Shown here: positions 35,633-44,623 of the stretch, piece after piece
Layout of the letters: each line of letters opens with the position of its first letter
Position numbering within the stretch: the stretch's first letter is position 1
Source: Pseudomethylobacillus aquaticus
GTDB taxonomy: Bacteria; Pseudomonadota; Gammaproteobacteria; Burkholderiales; Methylophilaceae
Assembly: GCF_003730115.1 (NCBI RefSeq)
Contig: NZ_RJVP01000004.1
Span: forward strand, 124,001 to 188,000
Length of the DNA stretch: 64,000 nucleotides
Direction of reading: 5' to 3'
Position numbers and translations under genes: made by a program
The notes under the pieces: model-generated
The model's input: the letters and a program-made list of their open reading frames with translations, nothing else
What the model was told of the DNA's origin: nothing
Databases searched by the model: none

Positions 35633-36226
35633 TCAGGGTGCGGCAGTCGGTGCGCTGCTGTCGGTGGTTTTCTTCTTGGGCTGGATCACTGCTTTGACGC
35701 GACCACCACCAGCGCCCGTGTTGCCTGCCGCCTGCGATCCGCCGCCTATCACTTCAGCATACTCCGAGCTGGCGTCATAGCTGATGTAATCGCCATGTAC
35801 GACATCCTCGCCGCGCTTCACCCAGGCCTTGTTGAACAGTTGTACCTTGTCCATGCGGCCATCGTATTCGATGCGCAGCGCACTGCCTTCCATGTATTCA
35901 TTGCTGCCATCACGTTTCTGGCGGAAGGTGGTGGGGTTGCCGGTGGAGGTGCTGTGCTGGAAGCCTTCCTTGTCTTCACGCACCACCAGCTTGTCACCAC
36001 GTATCATCAGCGTGCCCTGGGTCAGGATCACGTTGCCACTGTAAGTGCTGATCTTCTTGGCCTCGTTGACTTGAACCGAATCCGCTTCCAGATTGATGGG
36101 CTGGTCTCTATCCGCCTTTTCGGCAAAAGCGCTGCTGGCCGACAGGCTGAGCAGCGCCGGGATCAGAACCCGGATCAGGCGGCTGAGCTGGCGACTGAAC
36201 AGAACGCGGCAGACTGGATTGAACAT
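35633..36226 (-). CDS. lptA: LPS transport periplasmic protein LptA
   Basis: Periplasmic bridge protein for LPS transport, 197 residues. A signal peptide ends around LIPALLSLSASSAFAEKADR. The OstA-like domain has INLEADSVQVNEAKKISTYS, GNVILTQGTLMIRGDKLVV and ALRIEYDGRMDKVQLF. The C-terminal tail is low-complexity (GGGSQAAGNTGAGGG and a Lys/Thr/Ser stretch). GGAGAAA precedes the ATG. Confidence 0.93.
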   Translation of the reverse strand: MFNPVCRVLFSRQLSRLIRVLIPALLSLSASSAFAEKADRDQPINLEADSVQVNEAKKISTYSGNVILTQGTLMIRGDKLVVREDKEGFQHSTSTGNPTTFRQKRDGSNEYMEGSALRIEYDGRMDKVQLFNKAWVKRGEDVVHGDYISYDASSEYAEVIGGGSQAAGNTGAGGGRVKAVIQPKKKTTDSSAPTAAP

Positions 36227-36264
36227 GGTTTCTCCGAATTGATCGTGGGCTTGACGTATCGAGG

Positions 36265-36885
36265 TCAGCGCTTTTTGCTGCCGGGTTTTGCGGCAGCCTT
36301 CTTGCCTGATTTTACTGCGGGACGCACATAATGCACGCGTACATTTTTCTGTAGTTGTACGGTTTGTAATTCTTTGTTGTAAATCATGCCGGTACCGCGT
36401 ATCACCGTCTTGCCTTGTGTGATAACGACAGGCCGGTCGGTTTTCACGAGGTCCTTATCCGGGGTGATATGCAGATATTCGGTATTGATCACCAATTCCG
36501 CGCTGTTGGCACTAGCTTGACGTGTCACCTTGACATTGTCCATCACCTCCACCGTCTCGCCGTCTTTGGACACGGTGCCGCGCTGGCCTTCGATCTGGGT
36601 GTAGGGTTGGTCCACGCTGTACTGCGTGAAGCGCGGACGCACCAGTTCGGTGGTTTCGTCGTCCGGATAATGCCGCATCTCGGCCGCAGCCAGCACATAG
36701 CGCGGATTGCCGTTCAGGTCGGTGCGCTTGGTGACGAAATTGTTCATGATGAAATCCGGGTCGTGCCGGCTGCTGCCATCCGTTTTCGGTTCGGGTGCTT
36801 GCACCACATAATCGATCCACAGCGTGAGCATCGCCAGCAGGGCGAGCAGCAGCAGCGGAAACAGGATGACGGGACGGGCGTGCAT
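36265..36885 (-). CDS. lptC: LPS export protein LptC
   Basis: A 206-residue protein with one N-terminal membrane anchor (VILFPLLLLALLAMLTLWID) and a periplasmic beta-jellyroll domain (MNNFVTKRTDLNGNPRYVLA, TDRPVVITQGKTVIRGTGM). It passes LPS from LptB-associated permeases to LptA. The Lys-rich C-terminus is longer than usual. It sits between kdsC and lptA. Confidence 0.9.
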   Translation of the reverse strand: MHARPVILFPLLLLALLAMLTLWIDYVVQAPEPKTDGSSRHDPDFIMNNFVTKRTDLNGNPRYVLAAAEMRHYPDDETTELVRPRFTQYSVDQPYTQIEGQRGTVSKDGETVEVMDNVKVTRQASANSAELVINTEYLHITPDKDLVKTDRPVVITQGKTVIRGTGMIYNKELQTVQLQKNVRVHYVRPAVKSGKKAAAKPGSKKR

Positions 36886-36899
36886 GACAGCGACGGGCG

Positions 36900-37424
36900 T
36901 TAGATCAGGAATGGGGCCATTTGCTCATCGAAGGTGCCTTGCGCCTTCATGATCAGCTCGCACAGTTCACGCACCGCGCCCATGCCGGCCTGACGTTCGG
37001 TCACGTAGTGTGCGTGCTGCTTCACCAGTGGCATGGCGTGCGGTACAGTCACGGCCAGACCGGCACGGCGCATCGGCGGCAGATCCACCACGTCGTCGCC
37101 CATGAACGCACATTCTTCAGCTGTCACACCGAGGTCGGCGATCAGATTTTGAAAGGCGATGAGCTTGTTCTCTGCACCCTGATAGATGTGCGTGACGCCG
37201 ATGTTCTTGGCGCGCACGCTCACCACGTTGGAGCTGCGGGCCGTGACGATGGCCATGGTGATACCGCTGGCTTTCAGCATCTTAAGGCCCAGACCATCCA
37301 GAGAATGGAAGGTCTTGTATTCCAGGCCATCGTCGCCCAGCATCAGGCCGCCGTTGGTCATCACGCCGTCGATGTCGAATGCCACCACTTTGATGCGTTT
37401 TGCGCGTTGTTCTGCCGGAGTCAA
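36900..37424 (-). CDS. kdsC: 3-deoxy-D-manno-octulosonate 8-phosphate phosphatase
   Basis: HAD-family phosphatase in Kdo synthesis, 174 residues. The DxD motif is VVAFDIDGVMTNGGLML, the second motif is IVTARSS, and the metal site is FMGDDVVDLPPM. The only full-length start is a TTG at 37424, one base after the kdsD stop, so translation is probably coupled to kdsD. Confidence 0.94.
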   Translation of the reverse strand: MTPAEQRAKRIKVVAFDIDGVMTNGGLMLGDDGLEYKTFHSLDGLGLKMLKASGITMAIVTARSSNVVSVRAKNIGVTHIYQGAENKLIAFQNLIADLGVTAEECAFMGDDVVDLPPMRRAGLAVTVPHAMPLVKQHAHYVTERQAGMGAVRELCELIMKAQGTFDEQMAPFLI

Positions 37425-37425
37425 A

Positions 37426-38433
37426 TCAAACCACCTTTGCTATCAGAAGATCGTGCATATTGATTGCACCGACCAGATTGTCCTGCTGATCCACGACCAG
37501 CAGCACGTTAACTTTATGATGCTCCATGAGTTCCACCGCTTCCACCGCCAGCTTGTCCGGCTGGATGCGCAGCGGCTGGGTGCGCATGATGTTCTGCATC
37601 ATGGTGACACGCACATCCACGCCTTGTTCGAAGGCACGCCGCAAGTCACCATCGGTGAAGATGCCGACGATGCGCTTGTTGGCATCCACCACCGCCGTCA
37701 TGCCCAGGCCTTTGCGCGACATTTCCAGCAGGCCCTGCGACAGCGAGGTGGTGGTGCTCACCACGGGCAGGTCCTGGCCGGTGCGCATGATGTCGGACAC
37801 CAGCACCAGCAGACGGCGGCCCAGGTTGCCACCTGGGTGCGAACGCGCGAAATCCTCGGCGGAAAAGCCGCGCTGATCCAGCAGGGTGACCGCCAGCGCG
37901 TCGCCCAGTGCCAGCGTTGCGGTGGTGCTGGCCGTAGGCGCCAGGCCCAGTGGGCAGGCTTCCTGTGATACAGCGGCATCCAGATGCACATCCGATTGCT
38001 TGGCCAGGGCGGATTGGCTATTGCCGGTCATGCTGATCAGCTTGGCACCCATGCGTTTCAGCAGAGGCACGATGGCCAACAGTTCGTCACTTTCGCCAGA
38101 GTTGGACAAGGCGATGACGATGTCGTCCGCCGTGATCATGCCCAGGTCACCGTGGCTGGCGTCGCCAGGGTGCATGAAAAAAGAAGGCGTACCGGTGCTG
38201 GCCAGCGTGGCAGCGATCTTGGAGCCGATGTGGCCGGACTTGCCTACGCCTGTCACCACAACGCGCCCGCGGCATTGTAGAATCAGCGCCACGGCCTGTG
38301 TGAAATGATGGTCCAGCCGCTCTGCGAGTGCTTCCACTTCACGCGCTTCGATGCGTAACACGTCACGTGCCAGTTCCAGCGGCGATGTCAGCGATTTAAG
38401 CGGTACGGCTTTTGCGAGTGGAGCGAATTCCAT
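37426..38433 (-). CDS. kdsD: Arabinose-5-phosphate isomerase
   Basis: Converts ribulose-5-phosphate to arabinose-5-phosphate, the first Kdo precursor. 335 residues. The SIS domain (about 30-170) has GRVVVTGVGKSGHIGSKIAA, STGTPSFFMHPGDASHGDLG and ALSNSGESDELL. Two C-terminal CBS domains follow. The ATG at 38433 matches the family start; the frame is open upstream without conserved sequence. First gene of the Kdo/LPS export group in transcription order. Confidence 0.95.
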   Translation of the reverse strand: MEFAPLAKAVPLKSLTSPLELARDVLRIEAREVEALAERLDHHFTQAVALILQCRGRVVVTGVGKSGHIGSKIAATLASTGTPSFFMHPGDASHGDLGMITADDIVIALSNSGESDELLAIVPLLKRMGAKLISMTGNSQSALAKQSDVHLDAAVSQEACPLGLAPTASTTATLALGDALAVTLLDQRGFSAEDFARSHPGGNLGRRLLVLVSDIMRTGQDLPVVSTTTSLSQGLLEMSRKGLGMTAVVDANKRIVGIFTDGDLRRAFEQGVDVRVTMMQNIMRTQPLRIQPDKLAVEAVELMEHHKVNVLLVVDQQDNLVGAINMHDLLIAKVV

Positions 38434-38488
38434 GCCACAAGTATAAAAGGGAATGCCCGACGAATAAAGGATAACCCGGTAAATAAGC

Positions 38489-38508
38489 CCGACTTTTAAG
38501 TGAGTCGG
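38489..38508. promoter_or_regulatory. Hairpin in the kdsD/kefB divergent promoter region
   Basis: CCGACT...AGTCGG with an 8-base loop, followed on the plus strand by CATAATTTTTGC. It could be a leader attenuator for the antiporter gene or an operator. Evidence is only structural. Confidence 0.28.
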
Positions 38509-38541
38509 CATAATTTTTGCTCACCACATGCCGAACTTACT

Positions 38542-40515
38542 ATGCATCAAACCCTGCCTGCTGTCCTGATCCTGCTCGTCGCCTCGGTGCTGGCGGTGGC
38601 GTTTTTCCGCGCCACGCGTCTGCCACCCATGCTGGCCTATTTCCTGGTCGGCCTGCTGCTGGGCCCGCAGGCGCTGGGCCTGCTGCCCGATACGGAAGCC
38701 AATCGTGAGCTGGCCGAATTCGGTGTGGTGTTCCTGATGTTCAGCATCGGCCTGGAGTTCAGCCTGACCCAGCTGTACGCCATGCGCAGGACCGTGGTCG
38801 GCCTGGGCGGTGCACAAGTGGCCATCACCATGCTGGTGACCATGGCGGTGTGCATGGTATTGGGGCTGAGCTGGACTGCCGCACTGGTGGTGGCCGGTGC
38901 TTTTGCCATGTCCTCCACGGCCATCGTGTCCAAAATGCTGGTGGAGCGTCTGGATATCAATGCCCGACACGGCCGTCTGGCCATCGGCGTGCTGCTGTTC
39001 CAGGACATCGCCGTGGTGCCCTTGCTGGTGCTGATCCCTGCGCTGGCCGATCACGGCAACGATCTGGCCATGACCTTGCTGCTGGCCCTGCTCAAGGCGG
39101 CGGCGCTGCTGATCCTGCTGCTGGTGTTCGGCAAGCGCCTGATGAACCCCTGGTTCGGACTGGTGGCGCGCCAGCGTTCGCGTGAGCTGTTCGTCATGAA
39201 CGTGCTGATGGTGACCTTGCTGCTGGCCTTCATCACCAAGGCGGCCGGGCTTTCCTACGCGCTGGGCGCGTTCGTGGCGGGCATGCTGATCTCGGAAACG
39301 CGTTACCGCTATCAGGTGGAGTCGGACATCGCGCCGTTCCGCGACATCTTGCTGGGCTTGTTCTTTATCACCATCGGCATGCTGATCGATGTGTCCATGT
39401 TGATGGATCATATCGTCCCCATCCTGTTGCTGGTGGTGGCCCTGGTCGCCTTCAAGGCGCTGGTGGTGGCAGGCCTGAGCCGCTGGTTCGGGCACGAGAG
39501 CGGGGTGGCGATACGTACCGGCATCACCCTGGCGCAGGCAGGGGAGTTCAGCTTCGTGCTGCTGGCGCTGGGTCTGGAGCACCGTCTGCTGCAAGGGCCA
39601 GCCTTGCAACTGGTGCTGGCGGCTTCGCTGTTATCCATGGTGATCGCACCCTTCCTGATCCAGCACAATCTGCGCATCACCGAATTCTTCTCGCGCAGCT
39701 ACACACGCAACCGCAGCCGGCAGATCGCCGAGATCGGCGAAGCAGGCGCTGAACTGCAGGACCATGTGGTGATCTGCGGTTTCGGGCGCAGCGGTCAATA
39801 TCTGGCACGCTTTCTCAAGGAAGAGAAGATCCCGTTCATGGCACTGGATATCGACCCCAGTCGCGTGCAGGAGGCTGCTGCTGCCGGTGAGAATGTGATG
39901 TACGGCGACGCCAGCCGCCGTATCGTGCTGAATGCGGCCGGCTGCGCGCGTGCCAAGGCGCTGGTGATCAGTTATGACGACCCGCCTTCTGCCATGCGTA
40001 TCCTGCATGTGGTGCAGGACAATTACCCGCAGCTGCCTGTCATCGTGCGTACCGTGGATGACGCCAACATGGCCGCGTTCCGTGCCGCAGGTGCCACCGA
40101 GGTGGTGCCGGAAGTGCTGGAAGGCAGCCTGATGCTGGCTTCGCACGCGCTGATGTTGCTGGGTGTGCCACTGACCCGCGTGGTGAAGCGCATCCGTGTC
40201 TTCCGCGAGGAGCGTTACGAGCTGTTCCGTGGCTTCTTCCATGGGGTGACGGACGCGGACATCGATGGCACGGAAAGCAATATGCCGCGCCTGCATACCG
40301 TGGTGCTCACTTCTTCAGCCTATTGCGTCGGCATGCGCGCCATCGATGTGTGGCTGGCCGCCTATCAGGTCGAGGTCAAGGCCTTGCGGCGCGGCAATAT
40401 CAAGAACATGGAATACACACCGGATACGGTGTACCTGGAGGGGGATGCGGTGGTGTTGCTGGGCAAGCCGGAAAATCTGGTCAGTGCTGAAAAGCTACTG
40501 TTGACCGGGCGATGA
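38542..40515 (+). CDS. CPA2 cation:proton antiporter, KefB type
   Basis: 657 residues: about 12-13 membrane segments (residues 1-385), then an RCK/TrkA-N domain and a TrkA-C domain. The transporter has GLLLGPQALGLLPD, FSIGLEFSLTQL, GAFAMSSTAIVSKML and LGAFVAGMLISET. The nucleotide-binding Rossmann motif is VVICGFGRSGQYLARFL. Likely potassium/proton exchange; regulation by glutathione adducts as in KefB/KefC is not evident from sequence. The ATG at 38542 fits; the stop overlaps thiO by 4 bases. Confidence 0.9.
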   Translation: MHQTLPAVLILLVASVLAVAFFRATRLPPMLAYFLVGLLLGPQALGLLPDTEANRELAEFGVVFLMFSIGLEFSLTQLYAMRRTVVGLGGAQVAITMLVTMAVCMVLGLSWTAALVVAGAFAMSSTAIVSKMLVERLDINARHGRLAIGVLLFQDIAVVPLLVLIPALADHGNDLAMTLLLALLKAAALLILLLVFGKRLMNPWFGLVARQRSRELFVMNVLMVTLLLAFITKAAGLSYALGAFVAGMLISETRYRYQVESDIAPFRDILLGLFFITIGMLIDVSMLMDHIVPILLLVVALVAFKALVVAGLSRWFGHESGVAIRTGITLAQAGEFSFVLLALGLEHRLLQGPALQLVLAASLLSMVIAPFLIQHNLRITEFFSRSYTRNRSRQIAEIGEAGAELQDHVVICGFGRSGQYLARFLKEEKIPFMALDIDPSRVQEAAAAGENVMYGDASRRIVLNAAGCARAKALVISYDDPPSAMRILHVVQDNYPQLPVIVRTVDDANMAAFRAAGATEVVPEVLEGSLMLASHALMLLGVPLTRVVKRIRVFREERYELFRGFFHGVTDADIDGTESNMPRLHTVVLTSSAYCVGMRAIDVWLAAYQVEVKALRRGNIKNMEYTPDTVYLEGDAVVLLGKPENLVSAEKLLLTGR

Positions 40516-41591
40516 GTCGCCATGTGATCGTGGTCGGCGGCGGCATCGTCGGCTGCCAGACCGCACTGGCGCTGGTGGAGCGCGGCTGTCGTGTGACCAT
40601 CGTGGAGCGCAACCAGATCGCCAGCCAGACCTCGGGCGAATCGTCCTGGGCGGGGGCCGGTATCCTGTTCGGTCTGCTGCCCTGGTTCTACGCCGAGCCG
40701 GTGAACCAGCTGACCTTGCGCGGGGCGGCCCTGTATGCGCCTTTGTGCCAGCGTCTCGCGGATCAGACCGGCATCGACCCCGAATACACAGCCAACGGCA
40801 TGCTGCTATTGCCGCCCTACGATCTGCATACCGCGACGGACTGGTGCAGCACACATGGTCTCAGTGCCAGTCAGCTGGCTACACCAGCGCATCTGGGTGG
40901 TGAGGGCATGGCCTTGCATCTGCCTGGCGTGGCACAGGTGCGCCCGCCACAGTTGATGCAGGCGCTGCGTACATTGTTGCAGCAACTGGGCGTCACTTTC
41001 ATCGAGCACACCGCCTTGCAGCCCTTGCCGCAGATCGAGCGCCTGCAGGCCTGGCAGACCACCGCTGGCGACTGGCTGGAAGCGGACCAGTTCGTGGTCA
41101 CCTCCGGGGCCTGGAGTTTCGACCTGCTGAGCGCCAACGCCAGCCAGCTCGACATCAAGCCCATGCGTGGCCAGATCCTGCTCTATCAGCAGCCTGCGCA
41201 GCCGCTGGAGCATATCGTCTACCGTGACGGTTTCTATCTGGTGCCGCGCCGTGATGGCGTGTTGCTGGCCGGGAGTACGCTGGAAGATGTGGGTTTTGAC
41301 GCAGGCGTCACGCAAGAGGTACGCGACAGCCTGATCGCCAAGGCCGAGCACCTCTACCCCGCGTTACGGCAGATGCCGGTGCTCAGGCACTGGAGTGGTT
41401 TGCGGCCGGGCACGCCCAATAACCTGCCCACCATTTCTGTGCACCCCGCGATCGAAAACCTCTACCTCAACACCGGCCATTTCCGTTATGGCCTGACCAT
41501 GGCACCGTGCAGTGCTGCGCTGGTGGCAGACCTGATCTGTGGCGCACCGCCCAGCATGGACATGCAGCCGTTCACGCTGCAAGCGGCTTAA
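40512..41591 (+). CDS. thiO: Glycine oxidase ThiO (FAD-dependent)
   Basis: Oxidises glycine to dehydroglycine for the thiazole ring of thiamine. It is 359 residues. The FAD-binding Rossmann motif is VIVVGGGIVGCQTALALVER. It has DAO-family features (SSWAGAGIL, RGQILLY, YLVPRRDGVLLAGSTLEDVG) and the C-terminal LRPGTPNNLPTI...TGHFRYG block. No thiS or thiG is adjacent. The start overlaps the antiporter stop. Confidence 0.85.
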   Translation: MSRHVIVVGGGIVGCQTALALVERGCRVTIVERNQIASQTSGESSWAGAGILFGLLPWFYAEPVNQLTLRGAALYAPLCQRLADQTGIDPEYTANGMLLLPPYDLHTATDWCSTHGLSASQLATPAHLGGEGMALHLPGVAQVRPPQLMQALRTLLQQLGVTFIEHTALQPLPQIERLQAWQTTAGDWLEADQFVVTSGAWSFDLLSANASQLDIKPMRGQILLYQQPAQPLEHIVYRDGFYLVPRRDGVLLAGSTLEDVGFDAGVTQEVRDSLIAKAEHLYPALRQMPVLRHWSGLRPGTPNNLPTISVHPAIENLYLNTGHFRYGLTMAPCSAALVADLICGAPPSMDMQPFTLQAA

Positions 41592-41614
41592 GTCAGCGCC
41601 GCCCATTCAAGACA

Positions 41615-42094
41615 TCACGCGGCTGATTTCCAGTGCCCGGATTTGCCGCCCTGCTTCTCCAGCAGGCGGATGTCGCTGATGGTCATGCCGCGGTCCACGG
41701 CTTTGCACATGTCGTAGATGGTCAGCAGCGCGATGCTGGTGGCGGTCAGTGCTTCCATCTCCACACCGGTGCGGCCCACGGTTTCAGCGGTCACCGTGCA
41801 CTGTATGCTGTGTGCTGGCTGGTCGATATCGAAGGCCACGCTCACCTTGTGCAGGCTGATAGGGTGGCAGAGCGGGATCAGTTCGGAGGTGCGCTTGGAG
41901 CCCTGGATGGCAGCGATGCGTGCCACGCCCAGCACATCGCCTTTTTTTGCATCACCGCTGACGATCAGCGCCAGCGTGTCCGGCAGCATACGGATATGGC
42001 CGCTGGCTACCGCGATGCGGCGGGTGTCGTTCTTGTTGCCTACGTCGACCATGTGCGCCTGGCCGCTGGCGTCGAAATGGGTGAGTGTACTCAT
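41615..42094 (-). CDS. moaC: Cyclic pyranopterin monophosphate synthase MoaC
   Basis: Second step of molybdopterin synthesis. It is 159 residues. Signature blocks are [29 protein letters not shown], and [20 protein letters not shown] followed by [14 protein letters not shown] precedes the ATG. It stands alone, convergent with thiO. Confidence 0.97.
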   Translation of the reverse strand: MSTLTHFDASGQAHMVDVGNKNDTRRIAVASGHIRMLPDTLALIVSGDAKKGDVLGVARIAAIQGSKRTSELIPLCHPISLHKVSVAFDIDQPAHSIQCTVTAETVGRTGVEMEALTATSIALLTIYDMCKAVDRGMTISDIRLLEKQGGKSGHWKSAA

Positions 42095-42205
42095 GCTGTC
42101 CTTGTCCTGATGACTGGCCGAACGGTGGATCCAGATGCTGGGTCCGGGTGCTGGCCAGATTACTGTTTACGTTCTTGAACCTGCTGGCTAAACTGCTGGC
42201 GAAGT

Positions 42206-42229
42206 CGCTCACGAATTCGCTCACGAATT
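42206..42229. repeat. Two tandem 12-bp repeats
   Basis: CGCTCACGAATT occurs twice in a row, with a third partial unit following. It lies in the intergenic region between moaC and the M48 protease. Confidence 0.6.
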
Positions 42230-42322
42230 CACTGGCAGAACACCCTGCCATGGCCAGATATTAAACTTCGGTTTCGCTTCTGCGCCCAGATGAACTTGAT
42301 GCTCAACCCCGTTATCATAACA

Positions 42323-43786
42323 ATGATGAAGACAACGCACGCGACTCTCCCGGCGATTCTGCTGTCCTTGCTGCTCCCCCTGCTGCTGGCCTCTGCGGTG
42401 ATGGCCGATGACTTGCCCGATCTTGGCGATTCCTCGGCCGAGGCCTTGTCGCCGCAGGACGAGCAACGCATCGCCGACCAGATCATGCGTGAGGTGTCCG
42501 TCAGCGACCAGGTGGTGCAGGACCCGGAGGTCGCCGACTATGTGCAGAGCATGGGTTACAAGCTGGTGGCGGTGGGGCCGGACAAGCGTCAGCAGTTCCA
42601 GTTCTTCGTGGTGCGCGCCAATTCCATCAACGCTTTCGCCATGCCGGGTGGGGTGATCGGCATCCATACCGGCCTGATCGTGGCGGCTGGCAGCGAGTCG
42701 GAAGTGGCCAGCGTGATGGGCCACGAGATCGCCCACGTCACCCAGCGCCACCTGGCGCGCGCCATGGCGCGCCAGAAGCAGGACAGCATCATCACGCTGG
42801 CGGCGATGGCGCTGGCCTTGCTGGCTTCGCAGGGTAGTCCGCAGCTGGCGGGCGGCGCTATCCAGGCGGTGGGGGCCAGCTCCATCCAGAAGCAGCTGGA
42901 TTACACGCGTGAACATGAACGTGAAGCCGACCGCGTCGGCCTGCAGATCATGGAAGCGGCGGGTTACGATGTGCGTGCGGCCCCCGTGTTCTTCGAGACC
43001 TTGCAGCGCGGTTCGCGTTTCCTGGAAGGCAGTGCGCCTTCCTTCTTGCGTACCCACCCGCTGACCTCGGAGCGCATCTCGGATGTGCGCGGGCGTGCGG
43101 ACCAGATGCCGTACAAGCAAGTCGTTAGTACGACCGAATTCCATTATGTGCGTGCCAAGCTGCTGGCTGCTGTGGGCAGTGTGAAGCAGGCTGAAGATCT
43201 GTTCAGAAGCAATATCGAAGAAAAGCGTTACAGCGACGAAGCCTCGCAGCATTACGGTCTGGCGCAGGTGCTGTTGCGCAAGAGTGACACCAGTGGCGCG
43301 TCGACCCAGCTGGCCTGGCTGCGCAAGAACGCCGCCCCGCATCCCATGATAGAAACTCTGGCGGCCGATATCGAAATGGCCAGGCGCAATGTCGAAGGCG
43401 CGGCCCGTCAGTATCAGGCTGCTTTGACGCGCTACCCGGATAATCGTGCGCTGGTCTACGGCTATGCCAATTACCTGCTGTCCACACGGCAGAGTGACAA
43501 GCTGATCAAGTTCGTGCAGGAAAAGCAGCCCCAGTTCCCTAACGACCCATATCTGTACGAGGTGTTGTCCAAGGCGTACACGGCGAAGGGCAAGAACATG
43601 TTGCGCCATCAGGCGCAGGGCGAGGCCTATTACCTGCGCTTCAATCTGGAAGCGGCGATCGAACAGATGCAGCTCGCCGCCAAGGCGGCAGATGGCGACT
43701 TTTACCAGCAATCCATCGTGGAAGCACGCCTCAGACAGCTGCGACAGAAACTGTCCGAGCCGAAAAAGCGTGGCTTCTTCAACTGA
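42323..43786 (+). CDS. Periplasmic M48 metalloprotease, BepA-like
   Basis: About 487 residues. A signal peptide (LLSLLLPLLLASAVMA, then DDLPD) is followed by an M48 catalytic domain with GHEIAHVTQRH and the third-ligand region REHEREADRVGLQIM. C-terminal TPR repeats (about 270-470) follow. This is the BepA/YfgC architecture, which acts on outer-membrane protein and LPS assembly. Two adjacent ATGs (42323, 42326) could start it. Confidence 0.9.
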   Translation: MMKTTHATLPAILLSLLLPLLLASAVMADDLPDLGDSSAEALSPQDEQRIADQIMREVSVSDQVVQDPEVADYVQSMGYKLVAVGPDKRQQFQFFVVRANSINAFAMPGGVIGIHTGLIVAAGSESEVASVMGHEIAHVTQRHLARAMARQKQDSIITLAAMALALLASQGSPQLAGGAIQAVGASSIQKQLDYTREHEREADRVGLQIMEAAGYDVRAAPVFFETLQRGSRFLEGSAPSFLRTHPLTSERISDVRGRADQMPYKQVVSTTEFHYVRAKLLAAVGSVKQAEDLFRSNIEEKRYSDEASQHYGLAQVLLRKSDTSGASTQLAWLRKNAAPHPMIETLAADIEMARRNVEGAARQYQAALTRYPDNRALVYGYANYLLSTRQSDKLIKFVQEKQPQFPNDPYLYEVLSKAYTAKGKNMLRHQAQGEAYYLRFNLEAAIEQMQLAAKAADGDFYQQSIVEARLRQLRQKLSEPKKRGFFN

Positions 43787-43841
43787 GCCGGCTTTTAACT
43801 TTATCTAGCCTTGAACTGATCTAGCCTGAACGGGGAACCTG

Positions 43842-44276
43842 ATGCAACGTAGACATTTTTTGGGGATGAGTCTGGCCAGCCTGCTATTGCTGCCTTTGCA
43901 GGCGCTGGCCGCGCTGTGGAACAAAGCAGCGTTCGAGGCGGCAACGGTGCCTGCTGCACGTCAGCACCTGCAGGTGGCGAGTGAGCAGCCCAGCAGCGAG
44001 ATCGACATCGTCGCACCGGATTTCGCCGAGAACGGCGCGGTGGTGCAGGTGGAGGTGCGTAGCCGCATCGCCAATACCGAGGCGATCGCCATCCTGGTGG
44101 ACAAGAATCCGACGCCTCTGATCGCCAATTTCATGTTCAGCAACGGCGCCGACCCGTATGTGGTGACGCGTATCAAGATGGCGGAAAGCGCGCAACTGCA
44201 GGTCATCGTCAAGGTTGGCGAGCACTATTTCACTGCCAGCAAACAGGTGCAAGTCTCACTCGGTGGCTGCGGTTAG
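43842..44276 (+). CDS. soxY: Thiosulfate oxidation carrier protein SoxY
   Basis: A 144-residue periplasmic carrier. It begins MQRRHFLGMSLASLLLLPLQ, a twin-arginine signal. It ends in VSLGGCG, which carries the conserved C-terminal cysteine that binds sulfur intermediates. It is paired with soxZ ten bases downstream. No soxA, B, C, D or X is in the window. Confidence 0.93.
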   Translation: MQRRHFLGMSLASLLLLPLQALAALWNKAAFEAATVPAARQHLQVASEQPSSEIDIVAPDFAENGAVVQVEVRSRIANTEAIAILVDKNPTPLIANFMFSNGADPYVVTRIKMAESAQLQVIVKVGEHYFTASKQVQVSLGGCG

Positions 44277-44285
44277 GAGCGGGCG

Positions 44286-44603
44286 ATGAATGACAACATG
44301 AAGATGCGTGCCCTGCTCAAGGGCGAGATCACCGAGGTCAAGGTGCTGATCGGGCACCCCATGGAGACCGGCAGGCGCAAGAATGATCTGGAACAGGTGG
44401 TGCCTGCTCATTTCATCCAGCTATTGACCGCCAGTCTGAATGGCAAGCCCGTGCTGGAAGCGCAGTGGGGTACCGGCATTTCCAAGAACCCGTACCTGAC
44501 GTTTCATCTGCGCGGTGCCAAGGTGGGCGACCTGATCAAGGTGGTCTGGCACGACAACAAAGGCCAGACCGGCAATGGCGAGGCTAGCGTGAGCGCGGGC
44601 TGA
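44286..44603 (+). CDS. soxZ: Thiosulfate oxidation carrier complex protein SoxZ
   Basis: Partner of SoxY, 105 residues. Typical features are MRALLKGEITEVKVLIGHPM, ETGRRKNDLEQVVPAHFIQL and the Ig-like end GDLIKVVWHDNKGQTGNGEA. Operon with soxY. Confidence 0.94.
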   Translation: MNDNMKMRALLKGEITEVKVLIGHPMETGRRKNDLEQVVPAHFIQLLTASLNGKPVLEAQWGTGISKNPYLTFHLRGAKVGDLIKVVWHDNKGQTGNGEASVSAG

Positions 44604-44623
44604 CCTGGCCTTGCAGGGTTTTC

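Noticed and set aside
38521-39609. 362-codon His/Gln-rich open frame opposite the antiporter
   Set aside because: Antisense to membrane helices of a clear CPA2 antiporter; the composition is an artefact of the complementary codons.
42206-42229. Tandem 12-bp repeats considered as a CRISPR remnant
   Set aside because: Direct tandem units with no spacers and no cas genes nearby.
42221-43711. 496-codon open frame opposite the M48 protease
   Set aside because: Shadow frame. The plus-strand gene has a signal peptide, HEIAH and TPR repeats.
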